Shown piece after piece: positions 26,033-35,803 of a DNA stretch of 57,962 nucleotides (the first letter of the stretch is position 1; every line of letters starts with the position of its first letter). This DNA is from an uncultured Shewanella sp. GTDB lineage: Bacteria > Pseudomonadota > Gammaproteobacteria > Enterobacterales > Shewanellaceae. The position numbers were made by a program, and so were the translations under genes. The notes below the pieces were generated by a model, which saw nothing but the letters and a program-made list of their open reading frames with translations, ran no database searches and had not been told where the DNA came from. Location of the stretch: contig NZ_CANLZC010000026.1 in NCBI RefSeq assembly GCF_947495455.1, forward strand, positions 1 to 57,962. The letters run 5' to 3'.

Positions 26033-26983
26033 ATGGATAGTGTTGCTGTGATAAAAAGCGCTAATGTCTTAAGTCAAGTGTCGGCGTTATGGAAAAAAGA
26101 AATAGCACTGTTAAAACAAGGTCTAGAGGAAAAAAATGTCAGTGTTGAAGAGATTCATTGGGACAGAGACGATGGTATCAACTGGCAAGAATTTAAAGCG
26201 GCTTATATTGGAGAAATAGGACACCCCAGTGGTTATGCACAATATTGGAGAAATAGGACACCCCAGTGGTTATGCACAATTTAGGCGTTGGTGTGAGAAA
26301 GTTAAATCTGCCGGCGTTAAGTTGTTTAATGGCTTAGAAACGTTGAAGTTGTATACCGATAAAAAAAATATTTAACGACTTTAGCCTCTGTTGGGATCCC
26401 CGTTATTCCCACTCATTTTTCCAATGAACCCATTAAAGATCATGCCATGTTAGCTCAACTTGCGAAACAACATGCATTGGGGGATATGATAGTGGTTAAA
26501 CCCACTTATGGAACATATGACGAACACCATTTTTTGGTAAATTTAATTGATGATGAGTTTGATCCATCAATCAAGCATATCAATCCGTGTATTACGGTAC
26601 AAAAATTCATGCCGAATTTAAAAATAGAAGGGGAATACAGTTTTATTATTTATAATAATCACATTTCTCATTCAGTATTGAAATTGCCTTCAAGCTTGGC
26701 TCATAGTCTACATTCAATATATGGTAGGATATCTCAATTGGTCACCCCTTGTGATGAGGATATTTTGGCTGTTCAAAAAATACTGGACAGTATTTTACAT
26801 TTGACGGGAGAAAAGGTACATAAATGTCGCATCGATATGATCCGTTGTGAAAAAACGCAAAAATTGCTCTTGTTTGAATTGGCGTTGGGTGATCCTATTC
26901 AATACTTACATTTGCTCAGTGATGAGCAACAAAAACGTGCGATCAATCACTTTATCGATTCGACCTTAATTCATTTATCGTAA
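26033..26983 (+). pseudogene. Disrupted ATP-grasp ligase-like gene
   Basis: Three frames join into one protein. The N-terminal part begins MDSVAVIKSANVLSQVSALW; after the duplication the frame continues with FRRWCEKVKSAGVKLFNGLETLKLYTDKK; a third frame continues LTTLASVGIPVIPTHFSNE and DMIVVKPTYGTYDEH to the stop at 26983. The pattern is that of the ATP-grasp enzymes resembling DcsG/glutathione-synthetase folds (inference). Two lesions break it: a 37-bp tandem duplication (26207-26280) ending the first frame at 26284, and a run of eight A near 26361 where six would keep the frame. The fragment ORF 26447-26983 is the largest intact piece. A gene this short would also lack parts of a normal ATP-grasp protein. 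Confidence 0.8.
26207..26280 (+). repeat. Perfect 37-bp tandem duplication inside the ATP-grasp pseudogene
   Basis: 26207-26243 is repeated exactly as 26244-26280. Since 37 is not a multiple of three it shifts the frame. The identical copies indicate a recent event. Confidence 0.95.
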
Positions 26984-27054
26984 CGCTTTCACAATAGAGA
27001 ACAGCAGGAGAAAGACTTGATCTCTATTGTGAACATAGGTTGATAGGTTTAAGA

Positions 27055-28176
27055 TCAGCACTTCTTTAGCACTATGCTGCCAATAGAATAACCAGCACCA
27101 AAGCTGCTAATGACGCCTAGACTACCCCTTGGTAGATCAGTGTGATGCAAATGAAAAGCGATGATGGAACCAGCAGAACTGGTATTGGCGTAGCGGTCTA
27201 GGATCACTGGGGCTTCTAGTGTACTGGCTTCTCGGCCTAATACTCGTTTTGCAATCAAATGGTTCATGGTTAAATTAGCTTGGTGTAGCCATAATCGGTT
27301 GATGGTTTCGGGCTTGAGAGATAGCTTGTTTAAATGTGCCGTAATATGATCGGCCACCATAGGGCAGACTTCTTTAAAGACTTTTCGACCATTTTGAATA
27401 AAGAGTTTATCGGGTTGATTAAGACCTGAATCGTCACATCGATTTAAAAAGCCCGCATTATTACGAATATTATTTGAAAAAAGAGTGTGTAGCTTAGTGC
27501 CTAAGATCTCATATTGCGAATGACTGTTTGCTAGCTCTGCATCCTCTAGAATAACCGCTGTACAAGCATCACCAAAAATAAAATGGCTATCGCGATCTCG
27601 AAAATTTAAGTGGCTGCTGCAGATCTCGGGGTTGAGCATTAATACGCAGCGTGCGCTGCCTGTTTGAATGGCATTCATCGCAGCTTGAATGCCAAAGGTT
27701 GCTGAGCTGCAGGCGACATTCATGTCATAGGCAAAGCCTTGTATATCGAGTTGGTTTTGAATTTCAATGGCGATTGCTGGGTAGGCGCGTTGTAGGTTGG
27801 AACATGCCACAATGACCATATCCACATCTTGTACTTTTTTCCCAGCTTGCTTAAGGGCTTCTTTGGCCGCAATAATGGACATATCACATTGGAGTGAATT
27901 GGTTTCATTAGTCCGTTCAGGAATATAAGGTTTCATGCGATTAGGATCTAATATACCTGCTTTATCGATAACATATCGGCTTTTGACACCCGATGCCTTT
28001 TCAATAAAGGCGCTGCTACTTTCCATTAATGCTGATGTTTTTCCTGCTTGGATGTCTTGTTTATGTTTTTCGTTGAATTGGGCAACGTAGGTGTTAAAAG
28101 AGTTAACGAGCTCATCATTTGAGATGCTATGCTCAGGTGTATAGAGGCCTGTCCCGCTTATTACGACTTTTTTCAC
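27055..28176 (-). CDS. Beta-ketoacyl-ACP synthase III-like protein, GTG start
   Basis: A 373-residue thiolase-fold condensing enzyme. The Cys of the triad is in NVACSSATFGIQ, the His in LWLHQANLTMNHL and the Asn in DRYANTSSAGSI. It is longer than FabH (317) and belongs to the longer KAS III-like group found in marine gammaproteobacteria that start fatty-acid or specialised acyl chains; the exact substrate is unknown. GTG 28176 is preferred: AAGGG lies upstream and the protein begins KKVVISGTGLYTPEHS; the longer ORF adds 39 unlikely residues. No acyl carrier or other synthase gene is adjacent. Confidence 0.85.
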   Translation of the reverse strand: MKKVVISGTGLYTPEHSISNDELVNSFNTYVAQFNEKHKQDIQAGKTSALMESSSAFIEKASGVKSRYVIDKAGILDPNRMKPYIPERTNETNSLQCDMSIIAAKEALKQAGKKVQDVDMVIVACSNLQRAYPAIAIEIQNQLDIQGFAYDMNVACSSATFGIQAAMNAIQTGSARCVLMLNPEICSSHLNFRDRDSHFIFGDACTAVILEDAELANSHSQYEILGTKLHTLFSNNIRNNAGFLNRCDDSGLNQPDKLFIQNGRKVFKEVCPMVADHITAHLNKLSLKPETINRLWLHQANLTMNHLIAKRVLGREASTLEAPVILDRYANTSSAGSIIAFHLHHTDLPRGSLGVISSFGAGYSIGSIVLKKC

Positions 28177-28503
28177 TGTATTTCCCTTAAAATAGATATA
28201 GCTTAAGCAACATTGACGCTTTTTTAGTTCGATTTTTAGGCTGTTTAAGCAAGTGATGCATATTATCGATTTAACATATATTGAAACTTTCATATAAACA
28301 AGTATTCGAAGTGATTCTTTGTGTTTTTATCTTCTAGCGAGTGTGTTTAAAACATGACAGCCTATTCGTTAAAATGAATAAATGGTTTTTTGAAAAAGAC
28401 AAAGTTCATAATAATCGAAACGTGTACTGGCATAAGAAGATGGGCAATAAAAGGAAAATGAAGTCGTCAGTGTCATGCACTTCTTTTGTCGCTGTTTTTT
28501 TAT
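28177..28503. other. Intergenic region without a recognisable gene
   Basis: AT-rich 327 bases between the ketosynthase start and the end of the phosphatase gene, both on the minus strand. No hairpin terminator, RNA or ORF that I can support. Confidence 0.4.
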
Positions 28504-30261
28504 TTATTGCTTAGCAAGCACTTCATGTAACCTTTTTGCCCATGTGCCTGATGGCGGTGTAATACCTAAATAAGCAGCGATAGTGGGGGCAATAGAATAA
28601 GGAGTGATGGCGCGGTTGACGGTTTTAGCTTGTAATTGCATTCCTGCAAAAATGACGGGGACATAAGTGTCATATTGCCAAGGAGAGCCATGCATGGATG
28701 CGACTTCCAGTCCATCGAGCTCATTGATGAAGGTTTGAGGAGAGAAAATAAGGTGAATATCTCCTGAACGGGAGTGGTGGTAGTTATTGCTAACAAGAGT
28801 TGAAATAGGATTTTGGGGTAATTGTCCCGTTGCGATTTGATGGCTAGGGATGGCATAGGCCACCCCTTTCAGTTTACGGATCGCCTTGGCAAAGGCATCT
28901 TGTACTTGTTGAAGCTTAAGTTTGTTTTTATTAATTTGGTCATAATTGAGATAAAGATAGGGATGCGCATAGCGTTGAATGAGTGTTTTACCTTGCCCTT
29001 GACCGAGATTAAGCTGTTTTTCAATGTTGGCAAAAAAGAGGGGGCTAGAGAGTTGTTCCATAGAAAAGTAATGGGCTTTTTGATTGCCTTTAGCATTGAG
29101 GTATAAAGGGATCTCGGGGGCACCATGATCAGCGGAGAGAATAATGAGCGTATTGTTAAATCCTATTTGTTTATCAATATATTGAAAGAGCTGAGCCAGT
29201 GTGTGATCAAGTTTAATTAAATTGTCTTCTGCTTCTTGGCTAGAAGGTCCAAATAAGTGCAATACATAGTCATTGGAAGAGAAACTAATAGATAAGTAAT
29301 CGGTTGCCTTATCTTGCCCCAATTGTTCATTTTCTATCAGTGTTGTTGCAAATGATGCAGTTAAAGCATCCCCAGCAGGCCCAAGAGTGAGTTTGGTGGT
29401 GAAAGATTTATCATGGGCTGCGCCATAAGGGTGAGGGAAGCGAGTGCCAAAGTTGGCAACATTGGTCTTATAATGTGTGTTTGATTTGCTCATTTCTTCA
29501 TTGGTATAGCGATATTGGTTTTCAGCGAGCTTACGTGTCCATTCTTGATTGTGATATTGTTCAATTGGGCGCAGATTATTCCATTCATTAACCCAATGAG
29601 GATAATTTTGATAGTAATAGTTGCTGGTCACAAAGGTACCACTTGCTTTAGAGAACCAAAATGCTTTTCCGTATTGGCCAGCAAGGGAGACTGCCCCTCT
29701 ATCTTTGACGGAGACGGCAAAGATTTTCGAGTGAGGATCAGCCATTGCCATTTCATCACTGATGGTCGATGTGAGTATGGCTATAGGTGAGCGTCCTTGA
29801 TTTTTGGCTGCTTTTTGTGTGGGATCAATTTCATTGGCTTGATCCACGCCACCGCCTTTTGTCAGTAAGGTATGATCAGCATCCTCGATGTTATATACGA
29901 CTCGGCTTTGACTTCTGTCAAACCAAATATTGCCTATCATACCATGTATTGAGGGGGGCGCCCCTGTTGCTAAAGAAACATGGCCAACAATGGTTTCAGT
30001 ATTGGCATGTTGGTAATGAGCATTAGTATAAACAATGCCATGATTGATTAAGTGCTTAAATCCATCATTTGTGAAGTGATGCTGATAGCGATTCAGTAAG
30101 TCTCCTCTTAAGGCGTCGACAGTAATTTGTAAGACAAGCTTAGGTTTTTTTATAGGTTGTTGGAAGCCATGGGAGCGTGCGTGCAGATGAAAAGGAGGTG
30201 TGGTGAGTAGGATTAAGGCATTAATGAAAAGGACAAGTCTGCTGGTGGGTCGTCTTGCCAT
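28504..30261 (-). CDS. Alkaline phosphatase/phosphodiesterase family protein (PafA-like)
   Basis: A 585-residue exported phosphatase-superfamily enzyme. A signal peptide (LVLFINALILLTTPPFHLHA) precedes QITVDALRGDLLNRY, the first metal-binding Asp region. The putative Thr nucleophile lies in NTETIVGHVSLATGAPPSIHG, and further metal ligands in SADHGAPEIP near residue 375 and MHGSPWQYD near 530. PafA enzymes are periplasmic or secreted calcium- or zinc-using phosphate monoesterases; the choice between mono- and diesterase is not settled here. It follows the multiheme cytochrome and the sulfatase on the same strand. Confidence 0.85.
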   Translation of the reverse strand: MARRPTSRLVLFINALILLTTPPFHLHARSHGFQQPIKKPKLVLQITVDALRGDLLNRYQHHFTNDGFKHLINHGIVYTNAHYQHANTETIVGHVSLATGAPPSIHGMIGNIWFDRSQSRVVYNIEDADHTLLTKGGGVDQANEIDPTQKAAKNQGRSPIAILTSTISDEMAMADPHSKIFAVSVKDRGAVSLAGQYGKAFWFSKASGTFVTSNYYYQNYPHWVNEWNNLRPIEQYHNQEWTRKLAENQYRYTNEEMSKSNTHYKTNVANFGTRFPHPYGAAHDKSFTTKLTLGPAGDALTASFATTLIENEQLGQDKATDYLSISFSSNDYVLHLFGPSSQEAEDNLIKLDHTLAQLFQYIDKQIGFNNTLIILSADHGAPEIPLYLNAKGNQKAHYFSMEQLSSPLFFANIEKQLNLGQGQGKTLIQRYAHPYLYLNYDQINKNKLKLQQVQDAFAKAIRKLKGVAYAIPSHQIATGQLPQNPISTLVSNNYHHSRSGDIHLIFSPQTFINELDGLEVASMHGSPWQYDTYVPVIFAGMQLQAKTVNRAITPYSIAPTIAAYLGITPPSGTWAKRLHEVLAKQ

Positions 30262-30378
30262 AAGATTTCCTATTCCAAAGAGTTACAGTGAGCGTATATG
30301 ACGTATATTGATTCATTGCAATTAAGCATAGTGAATGTAGTGGTTATTGCCATTATTTCTTTTTTGTCAATTTCTTTT

Positions 30379-32664
30379 TCAATGTTTTTGCAAGAGCCTG
30401 TTTTTGATTTCAACAAGCGCGGGATCGTTTGGTGTTTGTTGCGTGAGTGCGTTCAATTGAAGTAACGCTTCTTCTACACGTCCACCGGCTTCTAGTGCTA
30501 ATAAATAAACAAAGGCAAATTGCCGGTTGTTAGGATCGCTTCGAATGGCACTTTTTAATGTACTAATAGCATTAGGCCAGTCTTTTTCAATCACATAAAT
30601 CAGGCCCAAATTATACAGGGCTAAACTGTGTTGACTCTCAACATTCAATATGGTGCCAAGAAGTGCTTTTGCTTGCGTGTAATGCCCGGTTTCTCGGTAC
30701 ACGCTGGCTAAATTGAGCTTGGCGGGTAAAAAATGAGGTTGCAATGAGAGTGCATTTTCAAAATGTACTATGGCTTGTGGCAGATCACCCACATTATAGG
30801 CTAAGTCAGCTAACGATAGTTGTCCTGATAGACTATCTTGTTGAGTTTTGTAAGTATCGACGGCTTCTTTTAATACAGAATGGAGTTTGGTTTGTGCTTT
30901 GGTGGGGATGTCGGTTCTCAAAGCTGGAGAAAGTAATTTTATGGCCGCAAGTCTGACGTTTTTGTGAGGATCATAGAGTAAACCAAACCCTATCTGTAAT
31001 TGTAAGGTGAAAGGGGCTGTCTCCAGCTTATGTAATACGCCAAGCTTAACTAAGGCTTCATCATCATTAGCGAGTGTGTTGAGCGTGTTAACATGACTGG
31101 AAAGTGATAAATCTAATAAATTGATCAATACTGCTCGTCGCATGGGGGCTTCATTGGGATCAAGCACCCATTTTTCAATAAGCTGGTGAGCCTGTTGAGG
31201 GGCTGTCTTAGTGAGTAACCTTGCTGCGCCGATATTTGAGTTATGGAGGAAGATGACTTCTTTTTTAGTAGCAAGAGCCTGTTGTGACCAAAGATGATTT
31301 TTGTCTTTATGACAGCTTAGGCAAACATTTGGGCTGTTAAGTGCTTCACTGACCCAAGGATTGGGAATGCGAAAACTATGATCTCGCCGTAAGTCAACGC
31401 CCATATAGGTTTGACTTGGCATGTGACAATCTATGCACAGAGGTGTATTGGGCTGGCTTTTCGTTAAGCTGCTTGCATTGGCGGTTGATGATACATGTAA
31501 AGTGTGTGAAGGAGTATCGAAACGACTGGCTCGATGACATTGTGCACATAGGTTATTGTCTTGGCTTTTTAATTTATTGCTATGGGCGTCATGACAATGA
31601 CTGCATACTACACCAGCAGCGGCCATTTTACTTTGACTGTATGAGCCATAAACAAAGACTTCATCTTGAATTTGTCCATCTTCATGGTACAAGCGCGGCA
31701 GGGCGAGGCGTGGAAGCATTTCTTGATTAATTTCACCGCTGCCATGGCCTTCAACTAAAGGATGCCTTCGACTGTGGCAGAAAATACACAGGCTTGCTTG
31801 ACCATTATTTAATGCGCTTTTTTGCTTTAAGGTGAGTGATTTACTGAATTTGGCTGTCGCCTCTTCAGGCAATAATGTAAAGTGAGGCGTTAGTTTTAGA
31901 GGCTGAGCAAACCCTGCATTTGAATGGGAAGAGGAAGGTTCATTATTTTGTATCTTGAGGTGTTGTATCGCTGAACCATGGCATGCTTCGCAACTAATGT
32001 TAGGTTGACGCCAACGGGTATCATAGCTATCCGTTTTAAGATCATATCCACGTGTTAATCCTGTTGAATGGCATTGAGCACAGCGGGTATTCCAGTTATT
32101 AAATTGTCCTTTCCAATAAAAAGGACTGTGAGTTTGATGGCTATCGTCATATAAGTCATACCATCTTTGTCCTCCTTGTTTTTTGGTTCGTGCATCCCAA
32201 GCGACGGTATATGCTTGTAATCGTCCACCTCCAATATCAACTAACAATTGCTGTAAAGGATAAAAACCAAAGACAAAAGGAACAGGATATCGTTTGCCAG
32301 TTTGATTGTTTAACCCTGTTTCAATATAAAAGCCTTTTGCATCTTGATTAAAGAGTGTCCAACTATCAGCGTTTTTATACATGAAATGGTTGAAATTACC
32401 CAATACCGTATTTTGATTAGCTTGTTGCATTGATTTTGCGTGATGTGATGCCTGCCATTGTGTGACTTGCTTTTCATGGCATTGAATGCAGGTTTTGGCT
32501 TCGATATTGTGCTCAGGACGTGTTGTTAAGTGATGAGTTGAGTGTTTAATGCTTGCTGTCGCCTGAGCAAGGGAATGAGAAAATAATATAATCAAAGTGC
32601 TAATACATATTACAGGGTGAATTAATTTGATGTATGTGGAGGTGCTTTGTTTGTTTTGGCTCAT
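30379..32664 (-). CDS. Eight-heme c-type cytochrome with HEAT-like and TPR C-terminal part
   Basis: A 761-residue secreted cytochrome. After a signal peptide (about residues 12-35) come eight CxxCH motifs: CIQCH, CAQCH, CEACH, CIFCH, CSHCH, CAQCH, CIDCH and CLSCH, spread over roughly residues 59-430. The remaining 330 residues hold HEAT-like helices (about 440-570) and tetratricopeptide repeats (NVGDLPQAIVHFENALSLQP, TGHYTQAKALLGTIL, KDWPNAISTLKSAIRSDPN). The architecture resembles cytochrome c554/nitrite-reductase-like proteins with TPR tails reported in marine bacteria. Electron donor and acceptor are unknown. It needs cytochrome c maturation in the periplasm. Start ATG 32664 has no strong ribosome-binding site. 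Confidence 0.88.
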   Translation of the reverse strand: MSQNKQSTSTYIKLIHPVICISTLIILFSHSLAQATASIKHSTHHLTTRPEHNIEAKTCIQCHEKQVTQWQASHHAKSMQQANQNTVLGNFNHFMYKNADSWTLFNQDAKGFYIETGLNNQTGKRYPVPFVFGFYPLQQLLVDIGGGRLQAYTVAWDARTKKQGGQRWYDLYDDSHQTHSPFYWKGQFNNWNTRCAQCHSTGLTRGYDLKTDSYDTRWRQPNISCEACHGSAIQHLKIQNNEPSSSHSNAGFAQPLKLTPHFTLLPEEATAKFSKSLTLKQKSALNNGQASLCIFCHSRRHPLVEGHGSGEINQEMLPRLALPRLYHEDGQIQDEVFVYGSYSQSKMAAAGVVCSHCHDAHSNKLKSQDNNLCAQCHRASRFDTPSHTLHVSSTANASSLTKSQPNTPLCIDCHMPSQTYMGVDLRRDHSFRIPNPWVSEALNSPNVCLSCHKDKNHLWSQQALATKKEVIFLHNSNIGAARLLTKTAPQQAHQLIEKWVLDPNEAPMRRAVLINLLDLSLSSHVNTLNTLANDDEALVKLGVLHKLETAPFTLQLQIGFGLLYDPHKNVRLAAIKLLSPALRTDIPTKAQTKLHSVLKEAVDTYKTQQDSLSGQLSLADLAYNVGDLPQAIVHFENALSLQPHFLPAKLNLASVYRETGHYTQAKALLGTILNVESQHSLALYNLGLIYVIEKDWPNAISTLKSAIRSDPNNRQFAFVYLLALEAGGRVEEALLQLNALTQQTPNDPALVEIKNRLLQKH

Positions 32665-32749
32665 GATGTTATCGAAAGTTTAATCAAGGTGACTTTTTTA
32701 ACATCCGTTATTTTTAGGCAAAAAGCTAGCAATTTATAAGCATAAAAAA

Positions 32750-32768
32750 GGCCATCTTAGTGATGGCC
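32750..32768 (-). terminator. Terminator downstream of the sulfatase gene
   Basis: GGCCATC-TTAGT-GATGGCC followed on the minus strand by T6. It separates the sulfatase transcript from the downstream cytochrome gene. Confidence 0.85.
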
Positions 32769-32786
32769 CTAATGCACCGCGAGTCA

Positions 32787-34340
32787 TTAGTTTTGAGCTG
32801 GGTGTTCAAGTATGCTCATGACTTGTTCTAAATTAAAACTTGCAGCTTTTTGGCTCGGAGGAAATTCTTTAAACGTTTTCAAAAAGTTCGCCACGTAAGC
32901 CTGTGCTGGTACAAACAAATAGGCGCGATCAATCACCCAATCATAGTAAGTATTCGATGTTTGATCGGCAACTTCATAGGGATCCCTACGTAAGTTAAAT
33001 AATTTAGGAAAACGTAATGTAACAAAAGGCTCAGCCCATATTTGCAATGTGCCAGTGATCCTTTGTTCCATGAACACCGCTTTCCAATCGTTATAACGTA
33101 ATGCAGATAGGTCGCCATCATCGGTGAAGTAAAAGACTTCGTTTCGACGTCCTTTGTCTTCTTTTCCGGTAAGGTAAGGCAAAAAGTTATAACCGTCTAA
33201 ATGGTTTTTAAAGGTTTTGCCATTGGCTTTATAGCCTTTGAGTAGTTGCTGTTTTATTTTATCGTTACCTGCAGCGGCGACAAAAGTAGGGAACCAGTCC
33301 ATGTGATGCATGATTTCATTAGAAACTTGACCCGCTTTAATTTTTCCTGGCCATCTGACCATGGCAGGTACACGATAGGCGCCTTCCCAATTGGTATTTT
33401 TCTCACTTCTAAAAGGGGTTGTGGCGGCATCTGGCCAAGTATTTGCGTGGGGGCCATTATCGGTGGAATAAAATACTAGGGTGTTATCTTTTATGCCAAG
33501 TTGATCGACTTTATTCAATAGCTGTCCCACATGATTATCATGTTCAACCATACCATCGGCATAATTACTAATGCCTGATATGCCTTGATGTTCGGGTTTG
33601 ACATGAGTGCGGAAATGCATTCGTGTCGCATTCCACCAGATAAAAAACGGCTTATTGGCCTTTACACTTTTTTCCATGAAAGTGATTGCAGCAGAGACCG
33701 TTTCATCATCAATGGTTTCCATGCGCTTTCTGGTTAAGGGGCCCGTATCGACAATATCACCATTAGCTGAGGATTTTATGACACCTCGTGGACCAAATTT
33801 TTTTCTAAATTTTGGATCTTTAGGGTAATCAACATTTTCAGGTTCTTCTTCTGCATTAAGGTGATATAAGTTACCGAAAAACTCATCAAAACCATGATTA
33901 GTCGGAAGAAACTCATCTTTATCACCTAAATGGTTTTTACCAAATTGCCCCGTTACATACCCTAAAGGTTTAAGGACTTCGGCAATAGTGGCATCTTTTG
34001 CTTGCAAGCCAATATCAGCGCCAGGTAAACCCACTTTACTGAGTCCTGTGCGCAACACTGTTTGTCCAGTAATAAAAGTGGAGCGCCCCGCTGTGCAAGA
34101 TTGCTCTGCATAATAATCGGTGAACATCATGCCATCTTTAGCAATACTGTCTATGTTTGGGGTTTTATAACCGACTAGACCTAAACCATATGCACTGACA
34201 TTTGTTTGGCCAATATCGTCTCCCCAGATCACGAGTATGTTGGGTTTGTCTGCTGCAAATAGCGATGTTGAAGCAAAACTCATTAAGATTAAGAGAGGGA
34301 AAGCACGCCATAGATAAAAGTGGGATCGCTTTGTGATCAT
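32787..34340 (-). CDS. Type I (formylglycine) arylsulfatase
   Basis: A 517-residue periplasmic sulfatase. A signal peptide ends near residue 29 (FASTSLFA). The sulfatase signature CTAGR (Cys82, in QSCTAGRSTF) would be oxidised to formylglycine; the first metal ligands are in WGDDIGQ and the second set in STDNGPHANTWPD. The substrate could be a sulfated polysaccharide or aryl sulfate. No formylglycine-generating enzyme is encoded in this window. AAGGA precedes ATG 34340; upstream sequence in frame is AT-rich and not conserved. Confidence 0.93.
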   Translation of the reverse strand: MITKRSHFYLWRAFPLLILMSFASTSLFAADKPNILVIWGDDIGQTNVSAYGLGLVGYKTPNIDSIAKDGMMFTDYYAEQSCTAGRSTFITGQTVLRTGLSKVGLPGADIGLQAKDATIAEVLKPLGYVTGQFGKNHLGDKDEFLPTNHGFDEFFGNLYHLNAEEEPENVDYPKDPKFRKKFGPRGVIKSSANGDIVDTGPLTRKRMETIDDETVSAAITFMEKSVKANKPFFIWWNATRMHFRTHVKPEHQGISGISNYADGMVEHDNHVGQLLNKVDQLGIKDNTLVFYSTDNGPHANTWPDAATTPFRSEKNTNWEGAYRVPAMVRWPGKIKAGQVSNEIMHHMDWFPTFVAAAGNDKIKQQLLKGYKANGKTFKNHLDGYNFLPYLTGKEDKGRRNEVFYFTDDGDLSALRYNDWKAVFMEQRITGTLQIWAEPFVTLRFPKLFNLRRDPYEVADQTSNTYYDWVIDRAYLFVPAQAYVANFLKTFKEFPPSQKAASFNLEQVMSILEHPAQN

Positions 34341-34697
34341 GAATATATCCTTATTGGTTTCGAATGAGATAAGACGGCAAATTGATGTTGTATAGCACTT
34401 GAGTTCTATGAGTATAGAAATAAATTTAAGAATAAGTTTAAAGAAACAGAAACAAACCAGTGAAGGGAAATGAAATACTGGGTGATTTTTCGCTGAGCAA
34501 TTGTAATTCATGTGTTTTCATGTGGATATTTAAATGTGGTTTTTTGGTTTTTTTTATGTTTTTTTTACAGGAGGGGTCAATAGATGGATTAATGTTGAGC
34601 AAAAGAAATTGAATATCAGTGTTTTTAACTTTACTTTCAAATCAATCCACATTTTTTTTATTCCTATAAGCGTGTTTAATAAAAAGGGTTGTCGATT
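34341..34697. other. Divergent intergenic region
   Basis: 357 AT-rich bases between the minus-strand sulfatase start and the plus-strand aminotransferase relic. It contains long T runs near 34540-34565 that I cannot interpret. No gene or site is supported. Confidence 0.4.
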
Positions 34698-35708
34698 ATG
34701 AGTCATGTATTTCATCGAAATTTGCGTTCTCAATACCCAATTGCAGTAAAAGGTGAAGGTGTTTATCTCATCGATAGTGAAGGACAATATTACTTAGATG
34801 CCTGTGGTGGGGCGGCAGTTTCTTGCTTAGGGCATTCTGATCCTTCTGTTATTGCGGCATTAAAGTCACAGAGTGATAGTCTTTGTTATGCTCATAGTGG
34901 TTTTTTTACATCAGAGCCTATGGAGCAATTAGCAGACTTCCTAACCAAAAGAGCGCCAGAAGGCCTAGATTATGCGTATTTTGTTTCTGGTGGTTTTGAA
35001 GCGGTAGAAGCGGCCTTAAAACTTGCTCGTCAGTATTATATTGAAAAATTTTCAAGGCGTGAGAGAGATTTGTGATCGATATGGCATTTTGCTCATTTTA
35101 GGTGAGGTTATGTGCGGCATGGGGCGAACCGGAGAGTTATTTGCAGCAGAGCATGAGGGCATTAGCCCTGATTTATTGTGTATTGCAAAAGGTCTCGGGG
35201 CAGGGTATCAACCTATTGGTGCAACTCTTATTAGTGATACTATCTATCGCTGCATCGAACAAGGAAGCGGCTTTTTCCAACATGGTCATACTTATATCGG
35301 ACATGCTATGGCTTGTGCAGGCGCATTAGCGGTACAAAAAACCATTGAGGAACGGCATTTGTTGGCACAAGTTCGTCGCCAAGGGGGGCGTTTATTTCAA
35401 TCATTATTCCAGACATTTTTAGAACATCCCTATGTGGGAGATATACGAGGAAGAGGGCTTTTTATTGGAATGGAGCTGGTGGCAAATAAAGAATTGAAAT
35501 TACCTTTCGATCCTCAATTAAAAATTCATGCTCGTATTAAACAGATTGCAATGCAAAATGGCTTAATGTGTTATCCCATGGGGGAACGGTTGATGGAAGA
35601 GTGGGGGATCACATTCTATTGGCGCCTCCTTTTATTATCGAAGAACAACATATTGATGAGATAACAAGGGTACTTAAAAATACATTATTTCAAGTGCTTA
35701 AAGAGTAG
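34698..35708 (+). pseudogene. Decayed class III PLP aminotransferase
   Basis: Three frame segments form one protein. The first (MSHVFHRNLRSQYPIAVKGEG... to LARQYYIEK) ends at 35075. The second (REICDRYGILLILGEVMCGMGRTGELF, CIAKGLGAGYQPIGA with the PLP lysine) runs to 35664. The third (GDHILLAPPFIIEEQHIDEITRVL) reaches the TAG at 35706. Compared with a normal 440-450-residue member, about 130 residues are missing between the first two. The conserved cofactor Asp in LILDEV is Gly here. One G is missing from a G-run at about 35580-35584, shifting the C terminus. The gene is therefore inactive. Confidence 0.85.
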
Positions 35709-35803
35709 TTATTATTCATTATTTTGATAAAGTCAGCAATATCTCGTATGCAGTGAATAATAAGAATGACCATTTTTGTTTAAAGAATGATAAGAGGAAT
35801 GGA

